From Coriaria nepalensis (Eukaryota > Streptophyta > Magnoliopsida > Cucurbitales > Coriariaceae), in contig CP114499.1 in NCBI GenBank assembly GCA_027186245.1, positions 2,981,001 through 3,045,000 of the forward strand: DNA of 64,000 nucleotides, in the 5' to 3' direction. The notes beneath the pieces are model-generated. The model ran no database searches, was not told the origin of the DNA, and was given only the letters and a program-made list of their open reading frames with translations. Made by a program: the position numbers and the translations under genes. Within the stretch, counting starts at the first letter, position 1. Every line of letters starts with the position of its first letter. Below are positions 47,601-57,800 of the stretch, piece by piece.

Positions 47601-50600
47601 CATAAACTTAGGAGCCTTACCATCGAATCAGAGAATCAATTTGGTTTGATGCAGAGTAGGTCTACAACAGAAGCAATCTTCTTGATTAGACAAATGATAG
47701 AAAAATATAAAGAAAAACACAAGAGTTTATATATGATATTTGCTCTCGACCATGGCCGCTAGATTGAGGTGCCTTCGAACACTGAGGAAGAGGAGCTTTG
47801 CTTCTCTGTAGTCATCATGTATTTTGTTATACGGGAGTGATCTTTAGGTTTTCAAAAAGGAGGCTCTAACATCATGTAATTTTAGTGAAACTTAATATTA
47901 CACTTTCTAATCCTTTTTATAGGACGGAAACCCTACTACCATATAAGGAAATATGTACTCTATATATAGAAGTAATATACTAGAAAATAAATAAGGATAT
48001 GATTAGAATCACTAATAACTATTTACGGTAATCTCTTAATATATTCTATAGAATGCAAATGTATTAAAATACCTCTAGGGAGGTAGATTTGGTTTATACA
48101 TGTATATATACATTTAACATTGATGGAGGTAAGGAATACATGGCTGAATTAAGCATTATCATGAAAAATTGGGGAATAAGCTGTGCAGTATCTGACCAAC
48201 AGATACTGCACAGCTTTCAGAACAGCTACTGTAGCAGATTTGAGGTCTTGACAGTGTTGCTCTATTTAATACTGGTTTCTATTAACTGGCACTCTGATTT
48301 ATTCAATTAGCACGTGAGATGAAAGAAAATAAATAATTAAAAAAAACCCAGAAACAGCTAGAGTTTGAAGACTCCCAAGGGAAAACAGAGATAAAAGAGG
48401 TCAGCTTTGTGCTACTGCACTACTATTTGAAAAGCAAAAATAGGAATCAGACAATAGATCCCAGAATTTTTTTTTTATATATATTTGTTCCAACAGCAAA
48501 ATCAGACAATAACATAAGCTTCCTTCTCGTCAGTAAAAGGGGCTAAAAGTTCAATTTTTAATGCCTTCTGTTGTTGTATAGATTTTCTTTGAAGCTAGGT
48601 AGATTTCCAGCCCTTTGCATATGATGAAAAAATACTATAAATGTGATCATCAGTTCTGAAGATTTTTCTCTACAGCTTTTGGCACAGTTTTCTACTAACA
48701 ATTTTTTATATGGACAATTACAAAACGAATGCATATTTTTGGATCTCTGGTGTTTCAATGCCTAGTAGGTTTTCGATAAATCTCTTGCAAGACCAAATTC
48801 TTCTTTAAGAGGAAAATATGATGCAATAGTCTTTGCTAACTGTTCTTGGAATTACACACAAAAATAAACAATCAAACAAAAAAAGAAAAAAAGAAAAAGA
48901 GTAACAGGATAACTAAAATCATCAAAATAAGCACAAAATATTTTCGACACAAGCTACAGAAAGATCTATATGGAGGAAAGAACTAAAGGCTGCATTGTTC
49001 AACAAAACATGACATAAAAGCAAATAGAGAAGGAAAATGTTTTGCAAGCTAGCAAGAGATCGTGGCAATATGCAGCGTCATTCAATGAAACATGTCATAT
49101 AAGTAAATATGTAAGTCAAATTTTGTACAACAACTGTTTACATACCTGTGAAACCTGTTTGGCAATAGAATCTATTAATGTTTTCCACCTCGAACCAGAA
49201 GCGGATAAAGATGTGGAGGTCTTAGAGTTTCTTAATGCATCTGCAACAAAACATCAAATTAAAGTATGTAACTAATCATCAGTAATATAGTTTAGCAAGT
49301 TTTTGATAAAGGTTAATGATTCTCACCAGTGTCATATGGATATCAAATAGATTTCTAGGTAGATAAATAATCTTACGACATATACAACACATGTCACGTG
49401 CTAAAATATTACTAACAATGGTGTAAGACTAATTAAGACGTAAGAATTTGACTTTTGAATTCCTATTTCACTTGTATTTCTCTGAAGGGGTCCCTTATAC
49501 CTTTCCTCTCTTGCACATGGCGGCATTCATGATCGTTTGACTGTCCACATGAATTATACACACATTGATGGGTGTATTAAGCAGTCTCCATTGATCTTTT
49601 AATCACTACTTCCATAAGATATTTTTATATGAATTTGTTGAATATCCCCCAAAATTATTTCATAATGTGGTATAGTCATATACCACCATTATTATATCGA
49701 CAATACACTTCCACGAGGATTCAATTTAAAACCAGGAAATCAATTGTGCAAACACCTTTACTAAAAAATCTTAAGAGTTCAATGTCACCTTCTTCCTTCA
49801 GTTCTGCCCCTCCAGTAAGATTTAGCTGCTTCCCAAGATTTTCAAAATCCTCAAGAAGAACAGATGAGACATCCCCATCAGAGCCTGAGTTTTTATCTCC
49901 ATCCCCCATGCTTTTATGAAGATCTAGTTCACCAACTTCAAGTCTTGTTTCCATGTCCAACACGACACCTCCAGAATATTCCAGGTCAACTTCTATGGCC
50001 CATACCTCATTCCATTCTAAAGGAAGTACTCTCATAGCATGAATAGAAGGTGGGATATTTCCCAAATCAATTCTAGTACACAAGATTCCGCCTATATAAG
50101 CAGGAGTCCTCATATTGGACAATGTTCTCTGTTTAACAAAGGAAACATAACAGTGAATAATAAAAACAGGTACTTTAATCCCTAAACAATTCAGGTTATT
50201 TTTAGGAAGCAATTGTCTCTATTCCCAAGCAAGGTATCTCTAAATTAAGGATTAAATTTTCACAACTAAAGTTATAACACAAGTCTTCATTGGCATATGA
50301 GAAAGGTGATGTAATAAAACCGTCTACAACTGCACAAGACATAATATGCCTTCATGCACGATACCTAGAAAATTTATAGCTGAGTTCGTTGCTGTAAGGA
50401 TCTGTTAGGTTAAGTCAAAGAACCTGAATTCGTTGCTGTAAGGATCTGTTTATCTCAGAATTGCTTTTCACATCAAAAAAGTATCGCGAGATCAACAAAT
50501 TCCAACAGAGTGTTCCCTCATCAATTCCAAATCTGTCTTCAGAATCTGAATCAGAGACATGACTTTGGCTTCCTGAATTAGTTATGGTTGATGAAGATGA

Positions 50601-52810
50601 TGAACCCTTGTTCACTTCCAAAGAACTTCTAACTCTCTTAATTGTTGGAGCAGCCTTCCCAGAACCAGACAAAGACTCTGACTTTTGGATGGAACGGGAC
50701 TTCTCACTAGCCGTTCTATATGCCCTGTCAGATGATGAGGAACTTGTTTTATTTTCTAAACCAACCTTTGTAGTCTTCTTTGAAAGCTTTTTCCAAAATA
50801 GGCGAACCTTTGAGGAATAACCATCAAACTTATTTTCTCTCTCTATTGGCTCAGCACATAACCCTACAGAAGGTTTAATAATTAAAGGAAACCTTGTGCT
50901 CAAGTATGACAAGTAACTCTCGAAATCTTTGTGCAACTTGGCATACCACTCAAGTTTATCTTTATCAACACATGAAGCCAGGCGAAGGGCCCTACACCAT
51001 GATTCCTTCTCCCAAGAAGTTTCCAGATAAATGTATAATGTCTTACTCCTTTTGTAAAGTTTAGATGTCTTGCTTTCCAATTTTATGGGGAACCGTTTGG
51101 CCCTACAATGGCAGGAACAAAATGAATTAAGTTTTCATACATTTAGTAGGGATGAAAAAGAAATAAAAAATGAAATAACTTTAGATTCTTATTATGCTAT
51201 TCCTACTCTCAAGTTCATGAACAGAATTTGAATGGGCCATATTCTTCAAGTGCCACAGGCTGGGAGTGAATGCAGCACTCTCAAGTCAGCATACCAAGTA
51301 CAAATTTAATAAAGGTGACCAAGGCAATACAACGATATGTGAGGCAGGAGGATCAAATTTAGTTTTCCAAATTACATTTAGGTGGGAGGTCAGTATTTGT
51401 GAGCCATGAGAAACATTCTATCTTAAGATGCTCAAGCTGGAAATTTTTTTCATGTTTGACACTTAAACATACTAATAATTGTCTCGATCCAATATCTAAG
51501 TGAATTTTATGGATTTTAGCACCATTTAATAAACGTACTTGGAAAAACAATATATAAGCATGCAGTAATATGATTGGAAAAATAACTACAGGATTTTTGA
51601 ATCACCCTGGTATCAATTCTTTAATGTAATCTTAAGAATGTTGAGAACACAATAAACTGTGCTTTTCACAGAAAAATTCCTCATTTACTACAGGGGTCAG
51701 AATCTTTTCCATTAAATATCTCAACCTGCATCTAAGATTACAAGCAAAAAGAAAAATTCTACAAACGTTACAAAGCTCATAAGGATTACTCATTGCAGAT
51801 GGCATAGGTTATTGTTTAAGTTTTCATAGATACTATACTTCCTTAGAATCTCACTTGGTTGAGTACAGCCAAACTTAGGAGCTGCCATGTTTACTGCACT
51901 AACAATACATGGCGGGACTGTATTATATAACAGTATAGTAGTTCAAGAAAGGTTGCTCCAGTATCTAGGGCATCTACTAACCAATTTAAATAGAAATAGC
52001 AAGTGAAGAAAGCTTCAACATTCTCCTTCTAAATGAGCCCAATTGACACTGTTGATTCCATACCAAGATTACAGACTGAAAAGCATCAACAATATCCAGT
52101 ATTCAAATGCAAGACAGATGAAGTTAAAACCATTACTTGACCTTTTCGACTATGAGTGATCTACCAGGAACAAAATCAATCAAATGCTGAGTGAGATACA
52201 ATATAATCATTACCATTTTTTTGAAGATAAGTTTGATGAAGAAACTGCTTCTACAACACAGTTCATCAAATCAATTGTTTCCTGTGATTCATCTGGTTCT
52301 ACCAGGATTAAAATCCGGTCCTTGACTTTTGCATATTTTCTAGCAGGGAAAACCTCCAAAAAGTCCTTTCTCTTCTTTTGCTCTCGAGCTACTTTATCTT
52401 CGAGCTCTTCTACTACATTCGATTCTAGAACCCAAACAAAACCCTGAGAAAATATTTAAAATTAAATTTCAAAATCTTAGTACATTTTTCTCAGTCAATG
52501 CAGCAACTGTTCGATAGGAGGAAAAGTGCCGTTTTTTTAATTGTTAATTTATTTATTTTTCGTGAAGAACAAAGAATGTCATCACCAGTAGGCCAAAAAT
52601 AACCTGCTTTTTTGAAGCGAAATCGAGGGATTGATGAGGATCTAGATTAGATGGTTGAGAATTCCGAGCATTGGCTTCAGTTTGGTCCTTCTGATTTCGC
52701 TTATTCAACCTCTTTATGACGAAGAACACTCCCGCAGCTTCGACAGCAATAACTGCCACCACCCCAGCAGCGAACCCAAAAAGAAACACAAGAAACCAAA
52801 ACACCGACAT
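35638..52810 (-). CDS. TEX2-like SMP-domain lipid-transfer protein
   Basis: Seven exons on the minus strand: 52,810-52,604, 52,443-52,214, 51,102-50,424, 50,128-49,789, 49,240-49,146, 39,433-39,239 and 36,216-35,638. All are GT-AG and phase-consistent, giving about 774 residues. Residues 3-33 form an N-terminal membrane anchor (FWFLVFLFGFAAGVVAVIAV). A region with GFVWVLE and ARKYAKVKDRILIL follows (about 70-190, PH-like in this family). A Ser-rich linker comes next, then an SMP domain (about 343-585: CWNLLISRYFFD, RTLSNMRTPAYIGGI, LRGTLRLHIKPPPS, IWYGFTSMPDIEL). After it comes LVLPNCESICVSWMLAEKDD, and the end is a basic coiled-coil-like tail. SMP domains carry lipids at ER contact sites. 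The exon 4 donor is ambiguous: using 49,756 instead of 49,789 adds 11 residues in frame. The gene spans 17.2 kb because introns 5 and 6 hold transposons; no coding break is seen. Confidence 0.93.
36880..37370 (+). mobile_element. LTR, primer site and gag start of a retroelement (in intron 6 of the TEX2-like gene)
   Basis: An LTR-like block ends at about 37,210, followed at once by tggtatcagagc (37,212-37,223), the initiator-tRNA complement. From 37,238 an ATG frame reads MATKKVEALEEKLESEGVSI and ECFSVLQQQFSSLEAMIRGT, a coiled-coil-like N-terminus common to plant gypsy gag. The frame ends near 37,372 where a copia fragment in opposite orientation starts. It is antisense to the host gene. Confidence 0.65.
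37370..38790 (-). mobile_element. Copia LTR and gag fragment (in intron 6 of the TEX2-like gene)
   Basis: Reading leftwards there is an LTR (about 38,790-38,570), a primer site tggtattagagc (about 38,562-38,551) and a gag with stops: HKLDGKNYL (about 38,360), YATWMKENSIVLGWFINSME (about 38,230), a knuckle CDHFNRPGHTQEKC (about 37,680-37,640) and, at the left edge, DPWIIDSGA (about 37,385), which is the start of the copia protease region. It breaks off there against the oppositely oriented gag. It lies in the same orientation as the host gene. Confidence 0.75.
39745..40330 (+). pseudogene. LINE-type RNase H fragment (in intron 5)
   Basis: LKWNVNGAYKGNLG (from about 39,750) matches the start of the RNase H domain of plant LINEs and related pseudogenes, where VKLNVDGASKGNPG is usual; the first catalytic D reads as N. 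The domain end VNQVADALANVSC is at about 40,079-40,117. Stops and shifts lie between them. An A-rich tail with aataaa follows near 40,340. Confidence 0.65.
40513..40590. repeat. AAACAAAGC-rich simple repeat
   Basis: Repeated words aaacaaagcaaaacaaagca, then aaagaaaataaaacaaacaa and more copies, about 10-bp period with slippage. Lies about 200 bp left of the copia insertion. Confidence 0.8.
40786..41028 (+). repeat. 5' LTR of intronic copia, with 29-bp internal duplication
   Basis: It is 243 bp long. The first 29 bases (from tgtcaatggacagcaaagct) are repeated at 40,815, which accounts exactly for the length difference to the 214-bp 3' LTR. A TATA-like cttatatagattatataac lies at about 40,947-40,965. 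Confidence 0.95.
41267..42170 (+). pseudogene. Copia gag (UBN2 type), frameshifted
   Basis: The ATG at 41,267 opens MDSAPVCVKFTGKNYSTWVF, the usual gag start. The frame stops at 41,539, and the domain continues one frame over (KMVYHQDNDARRLQLEHAI, then MFQHGSLSIQDYYSAF) and again from 41,755 (MKLHPEYESVHSSLLNRSPV). A zinc knuckle CFCCKEYGHIAAHC lies at about 41,971-42,012, followed by CSYCKKK. At least two shifts or stops disable it. Confidence 0.9.
42270..43270 (+). pseudogene. Copia protease and integrase remnant
   Basis: WYVDSRASNHMT (about 42,278) is the protease active-site region with G changed to R in the D-S-G triad. The GAG-pre-integrase zinc region has WHRRLGHPNTQIL and CDSCKLGKSK (about 42,600-42,720). 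The integrase core starts YYVTFIDDHSRFTWFYF (42,827), and its second Asp sits in HIDSSSEYLSSEF. The sequence then jumps to VRTLLLESSVPSMFWVEALK (43,024), so the part normally carrying the catalytic Glu is missing. Another gap separates 43,270 from the RT. Confidence 0.9.
43355..44566 (+). CDS. Copia reverse transcriptase-RNase H, open frame of 403 codons
   Basis: From an ATG at 43,355 the frame reads MDVKNAFLHRDL (first catalytic Asp), RRSLYDLKQALRAWFDKF, YVDDIVITG (catalytic YVDD, about 43,612-43,638), YFLGLE, PDISFVVQQVSQFL and then the RNase H: YSDADWASCADTCRSIIG, a decayed KSSIEFEYRAMSLACSKI and TKHIEVDCHSIREA. It is uninterrupted to the stop at 44,566, but the fingers part of RT upstream of MDVKNAF is lost or displaced. 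It needs the upstream polyprotein to be made, so it is probably not expressed as such. Confidence 0.85.
   Translation: MDVKNAFLHRDLQECISMKPPQRLFPSPTSNVCKLRRSLYDLKQALRAWFDKFRTTLLQFTFKQSKYDTSLFLRKSNMGIVVLLVYVDDIVITGSDSALLVQLKTHLSKSFHMKNLGSLTYFLGLEEHRSPSGISLNQHKYASDLVATARLQEATSVDTPMELNIKHRKQEGDLVVDPSLYRKLVGSLVYLTITRPDISFVVQQVSQFLQTPRHFHLAVVRRIIRYVQGTVTRGLFFPAGNSPRLVAYSDADWASCADTCRSIIGWCVFLGDALILWKSKNQDRVSKSSIEFEYRAMSLACSKIIWLRGLLGELDFSETNPTPLHAYNTSAIQMTANPIYHERTKHIEVDCHSIREAFEARVISLPHISTKLQIANIFTKALTHHRHCFLSSKLMLVDQPTSI
44574..44787 (+). repeat. 3' LTR of intronic copia
   Basis: 214 bp, starting tgtcaatggatagcaaagct, ending aacctttgata, followed by the target duplication gtcat. About 93% identical to the 5' LTR outside the 29-bp duplication, by hand count. 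Confidence 0.95.
45255..45610 (+). repeat. Minisatellite related to 380-600 (in intron 5)
   Basis: Four units anchor on gccttcagtatg (first copy gcctttagtatg) at about 45,276, 45,351, 45,443 and 45,535, so spacing is 75, 92 and 92 bp. Each carries tcgatgcc, a tactcyac word and runs of gggtctacggg. The last two units share gcctcgatgccttcagtatg. Confidence 0.85.
45611..46490 (+). repeat. Unclassified element tail after the minisatellite
   Basis: No domain is seen. A 40-bp direct repeat pairs accacggggccacctcttgt (about 46,302) with tcacgggggccacctcttga (about 46,347). Other repeated phrases are aaagttattggatttaaatg and atttcatgaatctatg near 45,930-46,030. It is probably LTR or leader DNA of the element that carries the minisatellite. 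Confidence 0.4.
46495..47760 (+). pseudogene. LINE fragment: endonuclease end and start of reverse transcriptase
   Basis: The frame at 46,498-46,785 gives NRSQIDYFLVRRRDLDKC, KVIQGECLTTQQKLLILNIC and RPRIKQWTLK, the end of the endonuclease of plant L1-type LINEs. The part in between is full of stops but keeps words such as WWNNEVQQVIREKKIWFKN (about 46,870). From 47,553 comes MKLISHTIKLYEGVKEHKLR, then ENQFGLMQSRSTTEAIFLIR, the early RT motifs. It ends at ALDHGR, just before where FIDLEKAYD, with the first catalytic Asp, should stand. Confidence 0.8.
48178..48216. repeat. Perfect 17-bp hairpin (in intron 5)
   Basis: Arms aagctgtgcagtatctg and cagatactgcacagctt are perfect complements, separated by the 5-base loop accaa. 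A G/C-containing 17-bp perfect stem stands out in this AT-rich, decayed intron. Its role is unknown; it could be an inverted duplication after double-strand break repair or the core of a small fold-back element. Confidence 0.9.
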
Positions 52811-53610
52811 TACAAAGTTGGGGATGAATCACTCGGTCGACATACATATGCACGACGATGTAGATAAGTGAAACAATTGAGTCAATCCCCTTTGGAGAGA
52901 AATGGAATTGGAAAATTCCTGCCAATGGAAATATAGCCTCGACGAGCGTATAGAAGGAACAGGGGAAAAGTAGTAATAACACTTGAAAGACTCTACCTTA
53001 TATTAAATTCTGAAATAGCTACTTAAATTATAATAATAAATTTAAATAAATAATAAATTATAGGATTAATATAAATTTTTATCTAATTCATTTTTTATAA
53101 ATTTATTTTTATATATTATTTTTTTTTTAATTCATATATTATCAAAATTAAAATTCCTAATTCTTTCTATTATTTTTCAAGCTGGCAACCCTAATGCAGT
53201 AATTTTTTTTTACAAATTACCACTCATTAGCATATAATCCGTGTTAATTCAATTTTCTAAGATTTTATACCATTTTTTATTTTTGTGATTTACTATATTA
53301 CCCTATCACTCGATCACACATCCTATTGCAGTGGCACCGTCTATTTCTTCCTGCCGACGATCAGTTTTCTATTGGTGAGATCTCATGTGCTTGCATTTAG
53401 GAATCCGACATGTTGTCAGATCTAATCAAATCACCAACAACCGGTTTTTCTTAGGTTGTACTTGGCCCATTCAACAAAACCAATTCTTGCCCCGATTGAA
53501 GCTGTAATGGGCTCACGTTTTCTTTTGGTTTTTATTTTTCCTTTTCGTTTTTCTTTTTTTTTTTCTTAATAAAAAAATGCCAATTGAAGTTGTGTGTTTC
53601 GCACCATTTC
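52811..53610. other. 5' flank of the TEX2-like gene
   Basis: The first 170 bases upstream of the start are probably 5' UTR and promoter. Farther right it is AT-rich with T-runs. No gene is seen. Confidence 0.4.
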
Positions 53611-53878
53611 CTTCATCTTCATTTTTTATTCCCATTGAAGATAGGTGTTTTAGGTCTCGTTCTTCCTTTCCTTTTCCTTCATCTTCATTTTTTTTCCCGT
53701 TGAAGATAGGTGTTTAAGGTCTCGTCCTTCCTTTCCTTTTCCTTCATCTTCATTTTTTTTTCCCGTTGAAGATAGGTGTTTAAGGTCTCGTCCTTCCTTT
53801 CCTTTTCCTTCATCTTCATTTTTTTTTCCCTTTGAAGATAGGTGTTTTAGGTCTCGTCCTTCCTTTCCTTTTCCTTCT
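53611..53878 (+). repeat. 65/66-bp tandem array
   Basis: Four units begin cttcatcttcat at 53,611, 53,677, 53,742 and 53,808 and continue ttttcccgttgaagataggt, gttt(a/t)aggtctcgtccttc, ctttccttttc. Lengths alternate 66, 65, 66 by T-run slippage. The open frame on the other strand (53,650-53,916) is a repeat of KGKEGRDLKHLSS and loses register at the 65-bp unit. Confidence 0.9.
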
Positions 53879-53879
53879 C

Positions 53880-54845
53880 GATCTTGCTCACATTCCAACC
53901 GGGACTTTCCTTCCACAATTTAGAGTCGACAATGTAAGATCTTGCAATTCCAGTCAATCTCTTCCTTCAATTCCCAATTCAACAAACCATTTCACATCTC
54001 TTACTCGATTTGTTCTGCTATAATCTTCTGAGTTTATAGCTGGAGAGGAGAAGGAGTGAGAGAGAGGGCAAGGTTATGTTTAGAAGCAACTGATTCTACT
54101 GCGAAAGTGGACAATCTGGCCGACGATCTAATCAGTTTACTGAACCTGAATCAACGGCTTCTACTGCCCTAATTCGAACGGTAATAAACTTTACCCTTTT
54201 TTTCCTTTTTTATTATTATTTGGGTATATGTTTCTTCTGTGCCTTTACTTAATTGTTTCTTCTCGGATTGTTCTGTTGAGAATTTGGACAATTAATTCTA
54301 TAATGTTGAACTTTTATCTCTCTTTAACGGTATAATTTTTTGAACAAAATTTTTGTGTGGAATTTATTTTGCAAGGATTTTATTTTGGTTTTTTCAACTT
54401 TAACATTTTTTTAAATTGAAAATTTGATGCAACTTTTCCCATCATTCATGAATGTCTGTTTATAATGTAAGTTCCTTACCAAAAACACTTTTGCAATCAT
54501 GTCTTATCTGGCCAATTTCATTAGCATATCATCACTTGGGCTATTATATGTAGTTGTCTTTGTGTTTCATTCTCCAAGCTCTTTAGCAAGCCAAGAATTG
54601 GTATGAAACATCATGTTATTATTACCCGTGCAACAATTTCAGTCAATATCAATAACAGGTAAGAGAAACGTAAACTTTCCATTCTGAAAAATAATGTTTA
54701 CACACATTCTCATCCGTAAAATTCCCATCATTTATCGTCATCCATATTTGTATTGATCTAGCACATTCCGCCCTTGGAGCAGGGTAATCTAATGAAACTG
54801 CTCCATTTTTACTTATAAAAGGGTACTACAAAAAAAAATTGACAG
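53880..54845. other. Flank between the tandem array and TM9 3' end
   Basis: Around 54,030-54,185 there is a GC-richer patch ending in a donor-like aacggtaataaac, which could be a first exon of a plus-strand transcript, but no downstream coding exon was found. The part next to 54,845 is likely TM9 3' UTR. Confidence 0.3.
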
Positions 54846-57800
54846 TTACTCACATTTGATGGAACGGTATATGTGGCGGACAAACAACAAAGCTGCACGG
54901 AAACCTACAGTCCCAAGCATAAGGAAGAAACCATAGCAGATGCTGGCCATGTACCCAAAAAAGAACGTTGTTTGCATAAAACCAGACATGTCCGAGCGAG
55001 CATAGTAGTAGTATAAACAATATGCATAGATAAATAGGCCAGTTGATCCTCCACAGAGAAAAGATCTGCAGATATATCAAGTGAAAATAAACTGATGGAA
55101 CTGAGGTATTATTATGGAGAAATCAGAAAATACTGGAACTAAGCCTTCACTTTTTTTCAATTTTCTTTGCTAAGTGGAGATGGAAGTAAAATTTTGGAAC
55201 TATTGCGAAACTGGATTTGTAAGGGTGGCTAAACGTATATGCATGTCATATATACCAACGGCCAACATCTTATTCTTTTGAATTCAAGTGACTAAGTTTT
55301 ATCTAAACTCAATATAATCAGGAAAAAAAAAATGAAGTCAAATATATCAATATTTAAAATATAAAAGAATAATAAAAAAGAAAAAACGAGTAAAACCCAG
55401 CAGTATTAAGAGTTTTAATACTAAGAGTACATCGCAAGCAAGAAACATACAAGGAATAAAAGTGCCAAGATAAATTGGCAAAAGAAATCACAGCAATAAA
55501 TGGGAGCAATTACATACCTCCACCACCATTCATGGTCCTCAGCCGCAAGTTGGAAGTATGTCAATGATACAGTAATGAAAGCTGTAACAATCAGCAGAAT
55601 GATAAAGACAATAAACAAGATGCTGTAAATAGTGTATATCCTGTGACCCCAAACACTAGCAAATATATAATATAGCTCGATGTATATAGCGCTGAAAGGC
55701 AAAAACCCTGCCATTGCCATTTGTGGGATTGTCCCACGGTACCACGGCATAGAAGGAATCTGTCTAGGATACTTAGTAGTGCGGCATGGAGCTTGAAACT
55801 CGGCCTTGCTATTCTTCCCAGCAATTCCACCCAAAACCAGTAGAGGAGATGTTACAAGAGTCCATATAAGAACTATCACCACAATGGTACCCAATGGAAG
55901 AGCAGCAGTAGCTGTATATGCAATTGCAACGGTGTTTAGAAAGCAGAAGGTTAGAAACAAAGGTCCACAGAAGAGGCACCCAGTCAGCAATAGATTACGG
56001 ACCTACCAATGATGAAGTTTACCTAATTAGTAAGAGATCATCAAAATTGGTGATTCAATTATCGCTGAATGTAAGATGCCTTGCAGTGAAAAACAAATAC
56101 CCAGTTTGTTCCCTCAAGCTGAGAGTAAAAGAAGGTTGCAGTGTAACCAGCAATACCAGATGTAAGAGCATATATGACGACTAGTGCAGTAAATAGTGCC
56201 CCACGGTTGTATGGATAAAATACGCCAACAAGTGCAAGTATGAAGATGAAAACAGTACTGCACAGATGTATAAACACAATTTTAATTAGACAGAAACCGT
56301 TAAAGAGGATGAGAAACTGCCTGATATCAATTATTAAAGAGGGTGACATGTGATTGGATAGAGAAGAGGTCTTACAGTGTAAATAGTTGGGTACCAGAAC
56401 CAAGCGAAGCTGCAAAGATAGACTTGTACTTAGGGTACCTGAATACATCTCCATGGATGTATTTCCATCCGGTCTCTTCTTGATCTTCAGCTGTTTCCTC
56501 ATCATGTGCATATCTATAATAGAGATGTGCAAGTAAAATGTGAAAAAATGCTTGCTCTCTTTAAAAGAAAACAACTGTATAAACAGAATTTAAAACTGAA
56601 CAGGTGGACAGGAAAAGGAAAGAGCCAATTATAAGATTTTTCTTACTTGACAAAGTCATTCTTAAGAACCCGCATAAGAATAGTGGCAAGGAACCCGGTG
56701 AGGAGGAGAACTGTCACACATGAATTTATGATTGAGAACCAATGAATTTCCAAATGATGAGGTAAGGAAGATGACTGTGAGTACTTATCCATCCTATTCT
56801 CAAAAGGCGTATTTACTTCCCTCCACTTCACAGTGTAAAAAAATTCCATAACTACTCCCTTATCCTCTGTCAGATCTACAAGAGCATTAGGATCAGTTCG
56901 GACATCGATTTCAATGACCCGATCCTTGTTATAGAGGATATCAAAATGAATATGTTTATATAGGTAATATCTATACTCGCTTGGATCTTTTCCATCCTTA
57001 TCGACCTTTCCTATGAAACCCCAAATGGGTAAGTCATCATAATACATCTGAAAGTAGTAGTCCTTGTCAACTGCTGACCGAAATTGGGCCACTTCTTCCT
57101 TCGAAAGTTCTCTTTTGCAAACAGATTCTGAATCTTTCTCTTGTAAGAAGCCAAGCTTGTAGGGTGCACTAACTAAGCGATCCCCATTTAATACTTCACC
57201 GAGAGCTTCCTTTTTCTCTTTCACATGATCTGCAGTTTGATATTATTAATAGGAGTATTAACTCCATGATTCTTTAAGCACAGGGAAAAAGAAACAAACA
57301 GGACTACCACCAACCTGGAATGCAAAATGGGAGATCATAATAGCGATAAGTTTCACTGAAACAAAGAAAATAAATAAAGCATTATCCAGTAAACTAAAGC
57401 CCCACTAAAAGATTTACATTTCGGTAGTTATCGCAATCTAGTTTCGAAATATATAGAGAAATATATTATTTGTGAGCCCAAAATAAGAAACTGAAATAAA
57501 AACAATTTAGATTTGCCCATCTCTTGAGAAAAAATGAAACACCACTAAAGATAGTATTCAATCTTAAGCTGCCATTTCAGGAAAATGGAACAAAATTTTT
57601 GACGGGGGTGAAAAACCTTTGGCAAGCCAAAGTCAACTATGAGAGGGGATTCACCAAAAATGGTATTCAAAATAGATCCAACGCTCAGATCAGAAAATCG
57701 AAACTCCAATTCCTTGAAAAATACTAAAATTCCGCTATCGATTAATTTAAATCCTTGTTTGTTTTTGGAACAAGGGATGTATAAAAAAACATGCGGATCA

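Noticed and set aside
53650..53916. 88-codon open frame with repeated KGKEGRDLKHLSS
   Set aside because: It follows the 65/66-bp repeat and loses register within it; no family features outside the repeat.
54030..54185. Possible first exon of a plus-strand gene before a GT donor
   Set aside because: The frame from its ATG stops after a few codons and no downstream coding exon was found.
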